Shown one piece after another: positions 7,597 through 16,465 of a stretch of 42,596 nt of DNA. Numbering within the stretch: the first letter of the stretch is position 1; each line of letters begins with the position of its first letter. Origin of the DNA: an uncultured Halomicronema sp. (GTDB lineage Bacteria; Cyanobacteriota; Cyanobacteriia; Phormidesmidales; Phormidesmidaceae). A program made the translations under genes and the position numbers. Under the pieces are notes generated by a model. The model was not told the DNA's origin. It saw only the letters and a program-made list of their open reading frames with translations, and did not search any database. The stretch is taken from the NCBI GenBank assembly GCA_937899725.1, contig CALCCA010000106.1, positions 1 through 42,596 on the forward strand, in the 5' to 3' direction.

Positions 7597-9837
7597 ATGG
7601 CCTTTCAGCCCACCGAGCCCGTCGGGCAGACGAGCGTTGCCAGCAATGGCCATTTGTTAAGTCAGGCACCCCCGGCGATGCCGGGCTGGTGGTCAGTCTT
7701 AGAGCACCACAGTCGGTTGTTGGTGGCCGCTGTCAATTTGGCGACCCATCGCATCGAGTGGACGAGCAATCGCTTTCGGCATCTGGTGGGGATGGTGGAG
7801 TCTCCACCGTCCCTGGGTGATGTCGTGCTGCAGCGGCTTGAGCCCGATGATCAGCTCTGGGTGCGAGAGCGCATTCGTCGCCATGTTTTGAATGCGATTT
7901 TGACCCGTCGCTATCACCAGGATGACCTCTTGCCGTCGCGCTGGCTGCATGAATCGCTGATTTTATCGGTGCGCCCGCTCGACGGCGATCGCGCCCGCTT
8001 TGTGGAATTTACGGTGAGCAGCGATCACGTGCGGTTACTGGCCCTCGATCCGGCTGTGGATGCGGCTCTGGATGGCTGCTGGAGCACCCCGCCCGATGCA
8101 TCGGCAGTGATGCAGCAGCTTAACCAACCCCAGTCGCCCCTTCAAAAAGCGATACAGCTGCTGAATCCGCAGACATATCAAGCTAGCGGCATGATTTTGA
8201 TCGAAGGGATGGACGTGAGCGATCGCGAGGTCACCCAGCGGCTCATGCATCTCTTGTTAGACCGCGAGTCGATTCTGCAGCCCCATCGATTTCAGCAGGC
8301 CAATCACTTGCTGAAGCGTCTATTTCGCGCCACGGATAGTCTGATTCTCACGGCTGAGGGGGGCAACGCCGAACTTTATCTCGATCTAGATGGTACCGAG
8401 TGGACGGTGCATCCACTCCCGGTCGAGTCTTTGCAGGGGTCAGTGTTGTTTGAGGCCGCCTCCCAGGGCGCCGTCTTGAATCTGCGAGACCTCAGTAGCC
8501 CTGCCCTCTCGACCTGCGAAACCCTGCTGCAAGCGCGAGCGGCCAAATCCATGCTGATTTTGCCGTTGGTGGTCAAACCGGCACAGTTGCATGATGCCGC
8601 GCGCCGGCTCGGCGTGGTGGGCTTAATCAGTGACCAGCCTGATGCCTTTGATGCAATTGACGAACACAATGGCAAAACTCTGGCGCCGGCCCTGACGATC
8701 GCCATGCGCCAAACCGTGAATGAACGCTTTCACCACGTTCACGAATCGGTTCGTTGGCGGTTTGAAGAGGAGTCAGAGCGCCGGGGGTTGGGCCTGCCCC
8801 CCGCGCCGATCACCTTCAGCGACGTGTATCCGCTCTACGGTATTTCTGACATTCGCGGCTCGTCCCACGAGCGCAATCGCGCCATTCAGCAGGATCTGCT
8901 AGAGCAGTTTCGGCTGGGATTAGCGATCATCAACAGTGTCTGCGCCGCCGTCAACCAAGCCTTTGCCCATCAGTGCCGCGACGATCTGCTACAAAAAATT
9001 GAGCACCTGCAGGGGGGCGTCACGGTGGATGCCGAAATCACCCTGCTGCGGTACTTACAGGAGCATGTGGAAGCCCACTTCGACTTCTTTAACACCTGTG
9101 GTGAATCGGCCCAAGCCGCGATCGCGGCCTATCAATCGGCCAAAGATCCCGAGCAGGGCTGCATTTATCGAGCGCGATCGATTTACGACAAAACCGTGCA
9201 GCAGATTAATTTATCGCTGCGCGCGACCTGGCAGCGCTGGCAGCACACGATGCAGGCCGTCTCGCCCCACTATTGCGACATCGAATCGACCGACGGCATT
9301 GACCACATGATTTATACGGGGAAAACGATCGATCACAACTTTTCCCCCTTTCACCTGCGCAGCCTGCGCTACGAGCAGCTACGCGCCGTCTGCGATTGTG
9401 CCCGCACGGGCTTTCGTCTCAAGGCGCAACACACGACTGAAATGGACATCACCCATCTGGTGTTGGTGCAAGACTGCACCGTCGATATCACCCACGACGA
9501 AAACACCGAGCGGCTGTTTGAGGTGCGCGGCACCCGAGATACTCGCTATGAAATCGTTAAAAAGCGCATTGACAAAGCCCTGGATGCCAAGACTCACGAG
9601 CGCATCACCCAGCCCGGTTGCCTGACGCTGGTCTATTCCACCAGCGACGAATGGCAAGAATATCAAGACTACTTGCGTTATTTGCAGCGAGCAGGGTGGG
9701 TCGGCGCTGATATTGAGCAGGGCAGAGTTGAACCTCTGCAGGGCGTCACCGGCTTGAAGTTTGCGCGAGTGCGAGTGCTGGAAGACGACCCAAGCAACGC
9801 GAATGCAGTGACCTCAAGCAATCCACGTGAGAACTAA
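7597..9837 (+). CDS. GAF domain-containing protein of unknown function
   Basis: Soluble protein of 746 aa. The start chosen has AGGGGA 8 nt upstream. A GAF-like fold is likely around residues 230-400, including the AAKSMLILPLVVK and RRLGVVGLISDQ strands and the LAPALTIAM helix. After it comes the conspicuous PLYGISDIRGSS motif (412-423) followed by ERNRAIQQDL, a conserved block I recall from GAF proteins of cyanobacteria and Bacteroidota. The rest is mostly helical and ends in an alpha/beta region (EMDITHLVLVQDCTVDI onward). No kinase, cyclase, GGDEF or response-regulator motif is visible, so it is a possible sensor without a recognised output. No chromophore cysteine can be assigned. It is a single gene between divergent ffh and convergent ABC-F. 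Confidence 0.8.
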   Translation: MAFQPTEPVGQTSVASNGHLLSQAPPAMPGWWSVLEHHSRLLVAAVNLATHRIEWTSNRFRHLVGMVESPPSLGDVVLQRLEPDDQLWVRERIRRHVLNAILTRRYHQDDLLPSRWLHESLILSVRPLDGDRARFVEFTVSSDHVRLLALDPAVDAALDGCWSTPPDASAVMQQLNQPQSPLQKAIQLLNPQTYQASGMILIEGMDVSDREVTQRLMHLLLDRESILQPHRFQQANHLLKRLFRATDSLILTAEGGNAELYLDLDGTEWTVHPLPVESLQGSVLFEAASQGAVLNLRDLSSPALSTCETLLQARAAKSMLILPLVVKPAQLHDAARRLGVVGLISDQPDAFDAIDEHNGKTLAPALTIAMRQTVNERFHHVHESVRWRFEEESERRGLGLPPAPITFSDVYPLYGISDIRGSSHERNRAIQQDLLEQFRLGLAIINSVCAAVNQAFAHQCRDDLLQKIEHLQGGVTVDAEITLLRYLQEHVEAHFDFFNTCGESAQAAIAAYQSAKDPEQGCIYRARSIYDKTVQQINLSLRATWQRWQHTMQAVSPHYCDIESTDGIDHMIYTGKTIDHNFSPFHLRSLRYEQLRAVCDCARTGFRLKAQHTTEMDITHLVLVQDCTVDITHDENTERLFEVRGTRDTRYEIVKKRIDKALDAKTHERITQPGCLTLVYSTSDEWQEYQDYLRYLQRAGWVGADIEQGRVEPLQGVTGLKFARVRVLEDDPSNANAVTSSNPREN

Positions 9838-9880
9838 ATTGCACCCGCACCGACAATCGCCTTGATCAGCCATTCAGCCG

Positions 9881-11608
9881 TTAAGACTGAGCCGCTTTGC
9901 GAGCCGCCGCTTTAGATTTCTGCTTTTCTTTCTGCTTGCTTCGCTTCGCCGCTTGTTTCGCCGCTTGTAGAGCTTCCGCCGCCTGGCGCTTCGCCTGCTC
10001 TTTTTCTGCTTCTAGCTTCTCTAGGTAATAGTGATAGTCGCCGCGATAAAGACGCAGCTCACCGTCGCGAATTTCGACAATCTTAGTCGCGACCTGAGAA
10101 ATAAAGTAGCGATCGTGCGATACCAGCAAAATGGTGCCGTCGTACTGGCGTAAAGCGGCCTCTAAGGTTTCCTTGGCGGGAATATCGAGGTGATTCGTCG
10201 GCTCATCCAAAATCAGCAGATTCGCCGGTTGAATTAACATTGCCGCCATCGCTAAGCGAGCTTTTTCACCCCCGCTGAGTGCTTCGACCTTTTTGTAAAC
10301 CATGTCGCCGCTAAACAAAAACTGACCAAGTAGCGTCCGCACCTGCTCTACCTTCCAGTCGGGGACGATGTCTTGCAGCGTATCCATCACGGTTTTATTG
10401 AGATCGAGCGCTTCGGCCTGATTTTGCTCAAAATACTTTGGCAACACGTTGTGCTTACCGGTGCGCACAATGCCGTCGGTGGGTTGCTCTCGCCCTAAAA
10501 TCAGACGCAGCAAGGTCGATTTGCCCGCGCCGTTAGGGCCTAAAAAGGCAATGCGATCGCCCCGCTCAATTTGGAGGCTAGCCCCTAAGAATAAAATTTT
10601 GTCTTCATAGCAGTGGGTCATCTCTTCAATCACCACCACCTCTTCGCCACTGCGCGGCGCCGGGGGAAACTGAAATTTCAGCGTCCGCACGTCCGATTCG
10701 GGCGCTTCAATGCGCTCGACCTTATTCAGCTGCTTTTCGCGGCTTTTTGCCTGGGTGCTGCGAGTGGCACTGGCGCGAAAGCGATCAATATACGCCTGCT
10801 GCTGGGCAATGTCCTTTTGCTGCCGTTCGTAGGCGCTGAGTTGAGCCAAGCGGTTCTCAGCTTTTTGCTCTAAATACTTGCTGTAGTTGCCAAGGTACGT
10901 GGTCGAAACGCCGCGCTCAGTTTCCACAATTTGCGTGCAGAGGCGGTCTAAAAACTCGCGGTCATGGGACACGATAACCATCGGCGTGTTGACGCCTTTC
11001 AGATAATTCTCTAGCCACTCAATCGTTTCTAAATCCAAGTGGTTCGTCGGCTCATCCAGCAGCAGCAGATCGGGATCTTGCAGCAACACTTTGCCCAACC
11101 CCATGCGCATCTGCCAGCCGCCGCTGAATTCACTCACCAGACGATCGCCATCGGCAGCAGTAAACCCCATTTCGGGCAAGATTTTTTCGATCCGGGCATC
11201 CAAGCCGTAGCCGTCCAGCGCTTCGAATTGACGCTGTTGCCGATCGAGCTCATGGATCAATTTGTCTAACTCGTCGGCATCCGCCGTTTCCATATGGTGC
11301 GGAATTTCCATCAGCCGATGGTGAATCGCATTGGCTTCGTGAAACACTGTCCAAAACTCGTCGCGCACCGTGCGCTCAACCTCGACCTCAAATTCTTGAT
11401 TGAGATAGCCAATTTTGAGGCTGGCGGGCCGCACCACGCTGCCACTGGTCGGCTCCACATCCCCGCGAATAATTTTGAGCTGCGTTGATTTACCAGCCCC
11501 ATTGACGCCCACCAAACCGATGCGATCGCCAGATTTGACTTCCCAATTGACGTCCTTCAGCACTTCGCCAGTGGGATAGATCTTGCAAATATTTTCGAGG
11601 CGCAGCAT
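9881..11608 (-). CDS. ABC-F family ATPase (ribosome-associated)
   Basis: Two tandem ABC nucleotide-binding domains and no membrane segments, 575 aa, the ABC-F layout. Domain 1 has GVNGAGKST (34-42), FSGGWQMRMGLGK and LLLLDEPTNHLD. Domain 2 has GPNGAGKST, LSGGEKARLAMAA and LLILDEPTNHLD. Between them lies the charged helical linker (QKAENRLAQLSAYERQQKD) that reaches the ribosomal P-site in the family. The C-terminus is a Lys/Ala/Gln-rich coiled coil (EKEQAKRQAAEALQAAKQ), as in Uup/YdiF-type members. The likely role is rescue or gating of stalled ribosomes (family knowledge); antibiotic resistance is less likely for a core gene. The gene converges on the GAF gene. Confidence 0.95.
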   Translation of the reverse strand: MLRLENICKIYPTGEVLKDVNWEVKSGDRIGLVGVNGAGKSTQLKIIRGDVEPTSGSVVRPASLKIGYLNQEFEVEVERTVRDEFWTVFHEANAIHHRLMEIPHHMETADADELDKLIHELDRQQRQFEALDGYGLDARIEKILPEMGFTAADGDRLVSEFSGGWQMRMGLGKVLLQDPDLLLLDEPTNHLDLETIEWLENYLKGVNTPMVIVSHDREFLDRLCTQIVETERGVSTTYLGNYSKYLEQKAENRLAQLSAYERQQKDIAQQQAYIDRFRASATRSTQAKSREKQLNKVERIEAPESDVRTLKFQFPPAPRSGEEVVVIEEMTHCYEDKILFLGASLQIERGDRIAFLGPNGAGKSTLLRLILGREQPTDGIVRTGKHNVLPKYFEQNQAEALDLNKTVMDTLQDIVPDWKVEQVRTLLGQFLFSGDMVYKKVEALSGGEKARLAMAAMLIQPANLLILDEPTNHLDIPAKETLEAALRQYDGTILLVSHDRYFISQVATKIVEIRDGELRLYRGDYHYYLEKLEAEKEQAKRQAAEALQAAKQAAKRSKQKEKQKSKAAARKAAQS

Positions 11609-11806
11609 AGTGGCAATTCCTATAGGGATCTTGGCAACAGCAAGGATAATCGAGCGATTTCACCGCTCAAAACAGGGCGCTCCCCCAGGCATTTTGCTCA
11701 CCGCCGTCTGGAAGCACTTTAACAAATGTAACGGAGCGATCGCACTTTTATCCCCCAAGAATGCAAGGCCGCAAGCTAGGATCGGGTGAACGCCTTCTCA
11801 TCACCC

Positions 11807-12142
11807 ATGAAGACCATTTTAATTTGGAGCATTCAGGGGTATCGCAGCGTGATTTCACCGCTGCTACCGCCCACCTGCCGCTTTACGCCCACCTGCTCGC
11901 AATATGCGCTGGAAGCCATTCGTCGCTTTGGGGCAGTGCCAGGGTCAGGGTTAGCCCTCCGCCGCATTAGCCGCTGTCATCCGTTTAATGCCGGAGGCTA
12001 TGACCCGGTGCCCGAATTGATCTGGCAAATTGGCGACACTCAACTCACCGATGTCATCGCCTCAAGCGGTGAGCCGCCACGGCCCTCGACACCCACCTCA
12101 GAGTCCCAGACAACGTTGCCGTCAGACTCAATTGGGGAATAA
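11807..12142 (+). CDS. yidD: Membrane protein insertion efficiency factor YidD
   Basis: Small YidD-family protein of 111 aa that assists YidC/Oxa1-dependent insertion of inner-membrane proteins. Signature residues are clear: an N-terminal amphipathic stretch with [29 protein letters not shown], then [19 protein letters not shown], with three conserved cysteines. ATG 11807 is preferred because the family begins close to this hydrophobic segment; a GTG at 11786 would add seven residues. The Ser/Thr/Pro-rich tail (about the last 35 aa) is a non-conserved extension. It is divergent from the ABC-F gene. Confidence 0.95.
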   Translation: MKTILIWSIQGYRSVISPLLPPTCRFTPTCSQYALEAIRRFGAVPGSGLALRRISRCHPFNAGGYDPVPELIWQIGDTQLTDVIASSGEPPRPSTPTSESQTTLPSDSIGE

Positions 12143-12272
12143 TAGGACATCAAACATCAACGACGGCATCTTGTGACGTCGTGGTGCATTCTTGGCTCAA
12201 TAACACCCGCACGGCCCTGAGTGAAAACCAGGGCATAACAGACCGAGCAACTTACTCAAATCGACGATTGAA

Positions 12273-12560
12273 ATGACTGAAATCCTATTAGCAGTAATGG
12301 TATTGGGGATTTTGGGATGGTGGTTAAGCCGCCGTCGGCGCTCACCCAGACGCTTGGGTACAGCGCCTCACTTGGGGCGATCGCGGTCGGGAGCAGCCTC
12401 TGCTTCCCCGCAGCTCATGCGACGTTTAGACCGGTTAACCAAAGATCGGCGAGTCTCTGAACGGTTGATTGAACGCGTTGAGTTCAACCATCCAGGTCGC
12501 TCGAGAAGTTGGTGTATTGAGAAAGCGATTTACGACATCCAGCGCGATCGTCGTAGCTGA
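12273..12560 (+). CDS. Small conserved membrane-anchored protein
   Basis: Protein of 95 aa. Residues 4-18 (ILLAVMVLGILGWWL) form one transmembrane segment, followed by an Arg-rich positive-inside stretch and a cytosolic tail. The C-terminal part (RLDRLTKDRRVSERLIERVEFNHPGRSRSWCIEKAIYDIQRDR) resembles a short helical motif I know from uncharacterised cyanobacterial proteins, in which an ERL-V-x-(K/N)-PG-x-x-x-x-W-x-x-E-K-A-I-x-D-x-x-R-D-R pattern recurs. No enzymatic motif. It lies 130 bp after yidD on the same strand, possibly co-transcribed. Function unknown. Confidence 0.75.
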   Translation: MTEILLAVMVLGILGWWLSRRRRSPRRLGTAPHLGRSRSGAASASPQLMRRLDRLTKDRRVSERLIERVEFNHPGRSRSWCIEKAIYDIQRDRRS

Positions 12561-12721
12561 GAGTGCCGCTAGCCATGCCATCGATTCAGTCACCTTACTG
12601 ATTTTCTAAGGGATTGACGACCGGCAAGTTTGTTAGTTTAAAGAAACTCGATCTTTTCGGGGTGCCATCTTTAATCGAGTGTTTTGCTGTTGTAGTTCTA
12701 GCTGTTGCACGCTGTTGGTCC

Positions 12722-13456
12722 ATGCCCCGACGTATTTTTGTTGGCGATGTTCACGGTCATTACGCTGGCCTGATGAGCCTCTTTGAGGCAGTCGCCCCAG
12801 ACTCAGCCGACCAGGTTTACTTTGTCGGCGACTTAATTGATCGCGGTCCCCAAAGTTCTCAAGTGGTGGACTATGTGCGTCAGCAGGGCCACCGCTGTGT
12901 TTTAGGCAATCACGAGCGGCTGCTGCTGGATGCCCTCGCGACTAAACAGGGGGCAGGGCAAACGCTGCACGCCTGGCTCTACAGCGGCGGGCAGTCAACG
13001 CTGAACAGCTACAACCAGAATGTTGACTTGCTAACCCGTCACATTGAGTGGTTTAGGACGCTACCTCTATATTTAGACTTAGGCGATATCTGGCTGGTGC
13101 ATGCGGGGATCGACCCCACCCTCAAAATTTCGGAGCAGACCTCTGAAGAGTGCTGCTGGATTCGGGATGCCTTTCACAGCGAGCCCGAGCCTTACTTTCA
13201 GAACAAGCTAATTTTGACCGGTCACACAATTACGTTTACGTTCCCCGACATCAAGCCGGGGCAACTGGTGGAAGGACCGGGTTGGCTCAATATTGACACC
13301 GGCGCCTATCATCCCAAAAGTGGCTGGCTCACCGCGTTAGACATTGATAATGAACTGGTTCACCAGTTCAACGTGTTTGAAACGACCTACCGGCGGCGAT
13401 CGCTGGAAGAATCCTGCAGTCCCTTTACCCATGGTCGGCGACGCATCATGGCCTGA
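12722..13456 (+). CDS. Metallophosphoesterase, PPP-type serine/threonine phosphatase-like
   Basis: Protein of 244 aa with the complete PPP dinuclear-metal motifs: GDVHGH (8-13), GDLIDRG (36-42) and GNHE (62-65), then LVHAGIDP and TGHT carrying the distal metal-binding histidines. This arrangement is that of bacterial PrpA/PrpB-like or ApaH-like phosphatases. The predicted reaction is dephosphorylation of phosphoproteins or dinucleoside polyphosphates; substrate not determinable. The frame is open back to 12614, but homologous sequence starts at MPRRIFVGDVHGH, so ATG 12722 was chosen, although no strong ribosome site precedes it. Confidence 0.92.
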   Translation: MPRRIFVGDVHGHYAGLMSLFEAVAPDSADQVYFVGDLIDRGPQSSQVVDYVRQQGHRCVLGNHERLLLDALATKQGAGQTLHAWLYSGGQSTLNSYNQNVDLLTRHIEWFRTLPLYLDLGDIWLVHAGIDPTLKISEQTSEECCWIRDAFHSEPEPYFQNKLILTGHTITFTFPDIKPGQLVEGPGWLNIDTGAYHPKSGWLTALDIDNELVHQFNVFETTYRRRSLEESCSPFTHGRRRIMA

Positions 13457-13895
13457 GGTCATAACCTACCAAAGGAGCCTTCAGAGCGATACGTGAAAGC
13501 CACATTCCAGCGATCGGAGTGAGGCGAACGGCCATTCGCCCGTACATCTCGCTAGCAGCGGGATATTTTTTGTCGGCTAATCTCTAACGCCAGTTCGGGT
13601 TAAGCTAAAACCCATTTCTTTCCCCTCCGGGGAAAGTCTAATGGAGTGGGTTGACGCACTCTCAACAGGAGGATCGACACTCACCCCGCCTTTGGCAACC
13701 CGCCCCAGAGAGGATAGTCGCCTCAATCGGCTGGTAAGCCTGCCTCAGGCCCTGATCCCGGACTCAGGTTATCTAAAGAAGTGGCTCCAAACATTAGCGC
13801 CCTCGACCTTCCAGGATTGGCAGTGCTAAACCCTCACAAAAACCTGTCTGTCCTGGAAATAGCCTTAAAGCGCAGTTCCCGCAAGTCGAGACCGC
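13457..13895. other. Intergenic region with two hairpins between tail-to-tail genes
   Basis: About 440 bp without a supportable gene. GGCGAA (13523-13528) pairs with TTCGCC (13535-13540), and about 20 bp later a T-run (13565-13571) follows an imperfect CCCG/CGGG stem, together a possible terminator for the phosphatase gene. CTTTCCCC (13618-13625) and GGGGAAAG (13629-13636) form a perfect 8-bp stem with a 3-nt loop. Confidence 0.5.
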
Positions 13896-15917
13896 TTATA
13901 GCGATCGCGAGTAAGCGGCAGGAGCAATCTCCGGCTGCGATGAGGAACCGGCGAGCAAGACGTCGCGAATAAACCGGGCGGCGGCTCGTTGGGTCAAATT
14001 GCCCACGATGCGCTGCCCCATATCGCGGGTTTCAGGTTTCACCAAGACCTGCGGCAGTTGACGCGCCAGCAAACTGGCATCAAATCCGTTGCTCTGGCGC
14101 AGCATATCCACAATGCGCAGGATGCGGTTGAGGTTGCTGTCGTCATCTTGAGCGGCCACTGGCCCGGTCGATGCGGTAGCCATGTCGTCTGCAGAACCCC
14201 AGCCTAAGCGCCGCTGCACCGATTGCTGAACGGTTTGCACCATATTTTGTCCCAGGTTGTCGAGTTCTTTAGCCACTTCATCAGCAATGCGATCGCGAAT
14301 AAATTCGCCCCGTTCTGAGAACAAAAACTCGACCGTCTGATCGACCATCCGCTCCATGTCGTAGTCGTCACTACTCCCCGCATTTCTCAGCAAATTCTCC
14401 AGGCGGTTCCAGCGAAACTCACCATCCTTAAAGAGCAAATCTTGCAGAGAACCGCGCAACTGCGGCGAGGAATCGGTCAACAGTCGTTTCGCAACGTAGG
14501 GATAGGCCTTGCTCAACACCTTGAACTCAGGATCAACGTTGATCGCAATCCCCTCCAAGGTGACGAGAGAGCGAATAATCAACGCGTAGTAAGCAGGCAC
14601 CCGAAAGGGATACTCGTACATCAATGCCGAAAACTCATCCGTAATGCTTTTGAAATTCAGCTCAGCGACGCTGGCCCCCAGCGCGTTGCTAAAGACCTCC
14701 GTTAGAGCCGGAATAATTGGGGTGAGATCGGTTTCGGGTGTCAAAAACTCGAGCTTGACATAGTCACCTGCCAGCCCTTCAAAATCCCGATTGACCATGT
14801 GCACCACGGCTTCGATTAGGCCGTAGCGCTGGTAAGGCTTAACCTCACTCATCATGCCGAAGTCGAGATAGGCCAACTTGCCATCGGGGGTCGCCAGCAA
14901 ATTGCCCGGATGCGGATCCGCATGGAAAAATCCATGCTCTAGCAGCTGTCGCAGCGAACATTGCACCCCCACATCAATCAGGTAAGTGGCATCAATGCTC
15001 TGACGCTGGAGTTCATCTAATTGCGTCAGTTTGGTACCGTCAATCCACTCCATGGTCAGCACCCGACGAGCCGTGTAGTCGCCGTAGATGCGGGGCACGT
15101 AAATATCTTTGAGATGGCCATACAGCTCGGCAAAGCGAATGGCATTTTCACCCTCATGGGTGTAATCCATTTCTTCAAAAATGCGAGCGCCAAACTCATC
15201 CATGATGGCGACGAGATCGCTGCGAATGCGGCTGACATTATTTGTGGCCCACTGCGCCAATCGGCGGAGAATATACAGATCTAAGGCGATGCGCTGGGCC
15301 AAGCCCGGACGCTGCACCTTGACCGCCACGGTTTCCCCCGTTTTGAGGCGACCTTTATAGACTTGGCCCAACGAAGCCGCGGCAACGGGATTCGGCGATA
15401 GCTCAGCATAGACTTCAGCCGGCGGCGCGCCGAGTTCTTCTTCGATATAGCGAAAGGCCACCGCATTGGGAAAAGGGGGCAGCTGATCTTGCAGGCGGGT
15501 CAGCTCGTCCAGATAAATCGGTGGCACCAAATCGGGCCGAGTCGATAGGGCTTGGCCAATCTTGATATAAGCCGGGCCGAGATCGGTCAACAACTCTCGC
15601 AGCCGCTTCGCTTGCCGCTGCTGCGTGGCCTCAGAGACGGTGCCACGACGGTGCCACCAAACCCCGGTCAAAAAGGTAACAAAGGGCCAAACGATGGTAA
15701 ACAGACGGCCAATGACCTGAGGCCAGCGCCCTTGATAGTGGGCATTAATGGCGTCAGGATCGTAGGCAAAATCTTCAAAAGGGTCGAGCTTGCGCGGCGA
15801 TCGCGACGGCTTCGGAGTCAAATGAGTCGGCGGTGCTGCGGCCCGATCAGGGAGCGTCGCTTCAACATCTACTACAGTTACAGTGCGAGGTGAGGGAGTG
15901 GTCTGTGTCACCGTCAC
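13896..15917 (-). CDS. AarF/ABC1/UbiB kinase family protein
   Basis: Atypical protein-kinase-like (ADCK/UbiB) ATPase of 673 aa. It has the family N-terminal KxGQ block (LGPAYIKIGQALSTRPDLVPP), the Ala-rich loop (AAASLGQVYKGRL), the VAVKVQRPGL lysine, MEWIDGTKL, the catalytic HADPHPGNLL and the metal-binding DFGMM. A C-terminal region of about 200 aa follows the kinase fold, usual in cyanobacterial and chloroplast ABC1K proteins. Homologues act in ubiquinone or plastoquinone/prenyl-lipid metabolism and thylakoid lipid homeostasis. The N-terminal 55 aa are Pro/Thr-rich and probably disordered. The start is GTG at 15917. Cyanobacteria usually hold several paralogues; this copy has no diagnostic neighbour. 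Confidence 0.95.
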   Translation of the reverse strand: MTVTQTTPSPRTVTVVDVEATLPDRAAAPPTHLTPKPSRSPRKLDPFEDFAYDPDAINAHYQGRWPQVIGRLFTIVWPFVTFLTGVWWHRRGTVSEATQQRQAKRLRELLTDLGPAYIKIGQALSTRPDLVPPIYLDELTRLQDQLPPFPNAVAFRYIEEELGAPPAEVYAELSPNPVAAASLGQVYKGRLKTGETVAVKVQRPGLAQRIALDLYILRRLAQWATNNVSRIRSDLVAIMDEFGARIFEEMDYTHEGENAIRFAELYGHLKDIYVPRIYGDYTARRVLTMEWIDGTKLTQLDELQRQSIDATYLIDVGVQCSLRQLLEHGFFHADPHPGNLLATPDGKLAYLDFGMMSEVKPYQRYGLIEAVVHMVNRDFEGLAGDYVKLEFLTPETDLTPIIPALTEVFSNALGASVAELNFKSITDEFSALMYEYPFRVPAYYALIIRSLVTLEGIAINVDPEFKVLSKAYPYVAKRLLTDSSPQLRGSLQDLLFKDGEFRWNRLENLLRNAGSSDDYDMERMVDQTVEFLFSERGEFIRDRIADEVAKELDNLGQNMVQTVQQSVQRRLGWGSADDMATASTGPVAAQDDDSNLNRILRIVDMLRQSNGFDASLLARQLPQVLVKPETRDMGQRIVGNLTQRAAARFIRDVLLAGSSSQPEIAPAAYSRSL

Positions 15918-16465
15918 GGCCCCTTAAAATATTTTACCTTTCTTAACTATTGTAATGAGTTTGCGCCATAACCACCGGTAGAAAAGCCCGACCCTGCTTG
16001 AAGTGGTTCATCTGTACTTTTTGCGATAGTTTTAAGAAGGGATCATCCGGCTCTGCTGGGCGATCGGCTTCGACCACACTGGCAGCTGCCGAAGGATGGC
16101 ATTGAGCCTGTCTGGGGATTGCCGATCTGAATACCTGTGCAGGCAGCGGCCACAGTTACCCGAGTACAAACTCCCCCGATGCGCAATTCGCCGCTCCGGC
16201 AGTCGGGAAATGCCCGAACAATTCGTGCCATAGTGTCTTTGGATGGTTCATCAAGGCTGCTGATGCGGATATCAAGTTTTGGGAGAACTGCTCCAACATT
16301 GCTCCCAGATTGCCGCGAATTTCGACTGTTACCCCCCGACAGAGCACCGTTCTGTTCTGAGGATATGATTGAAGCGCAGAACCCTTGGCTACCGGCGGCG
16401 ATCGCCTAGCCAGGGGCTTGGTTCCTGACCCCGATTCGCATTCTCGCCCTCAGTAAATCGTCCCC
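15918..16465. other. Divergent intergenic region between AarF gene and recN
   Basis: About 550 bp expected to hold promoters for both divergent genes. Short overlapping frames on both strands (16043-16409) lack recognisable domains, good ribosome sites or coding bias, so none is called. No RNA gene, LexA-like box or repeat was recognised by eye. Confidence 0.45.

Noticed and set aside
16043-16409. Short overlapping frames on both strands between AarF gene and recN
   Set aside because: No motif, weak starts, mutually exclusive; probably promoter region.
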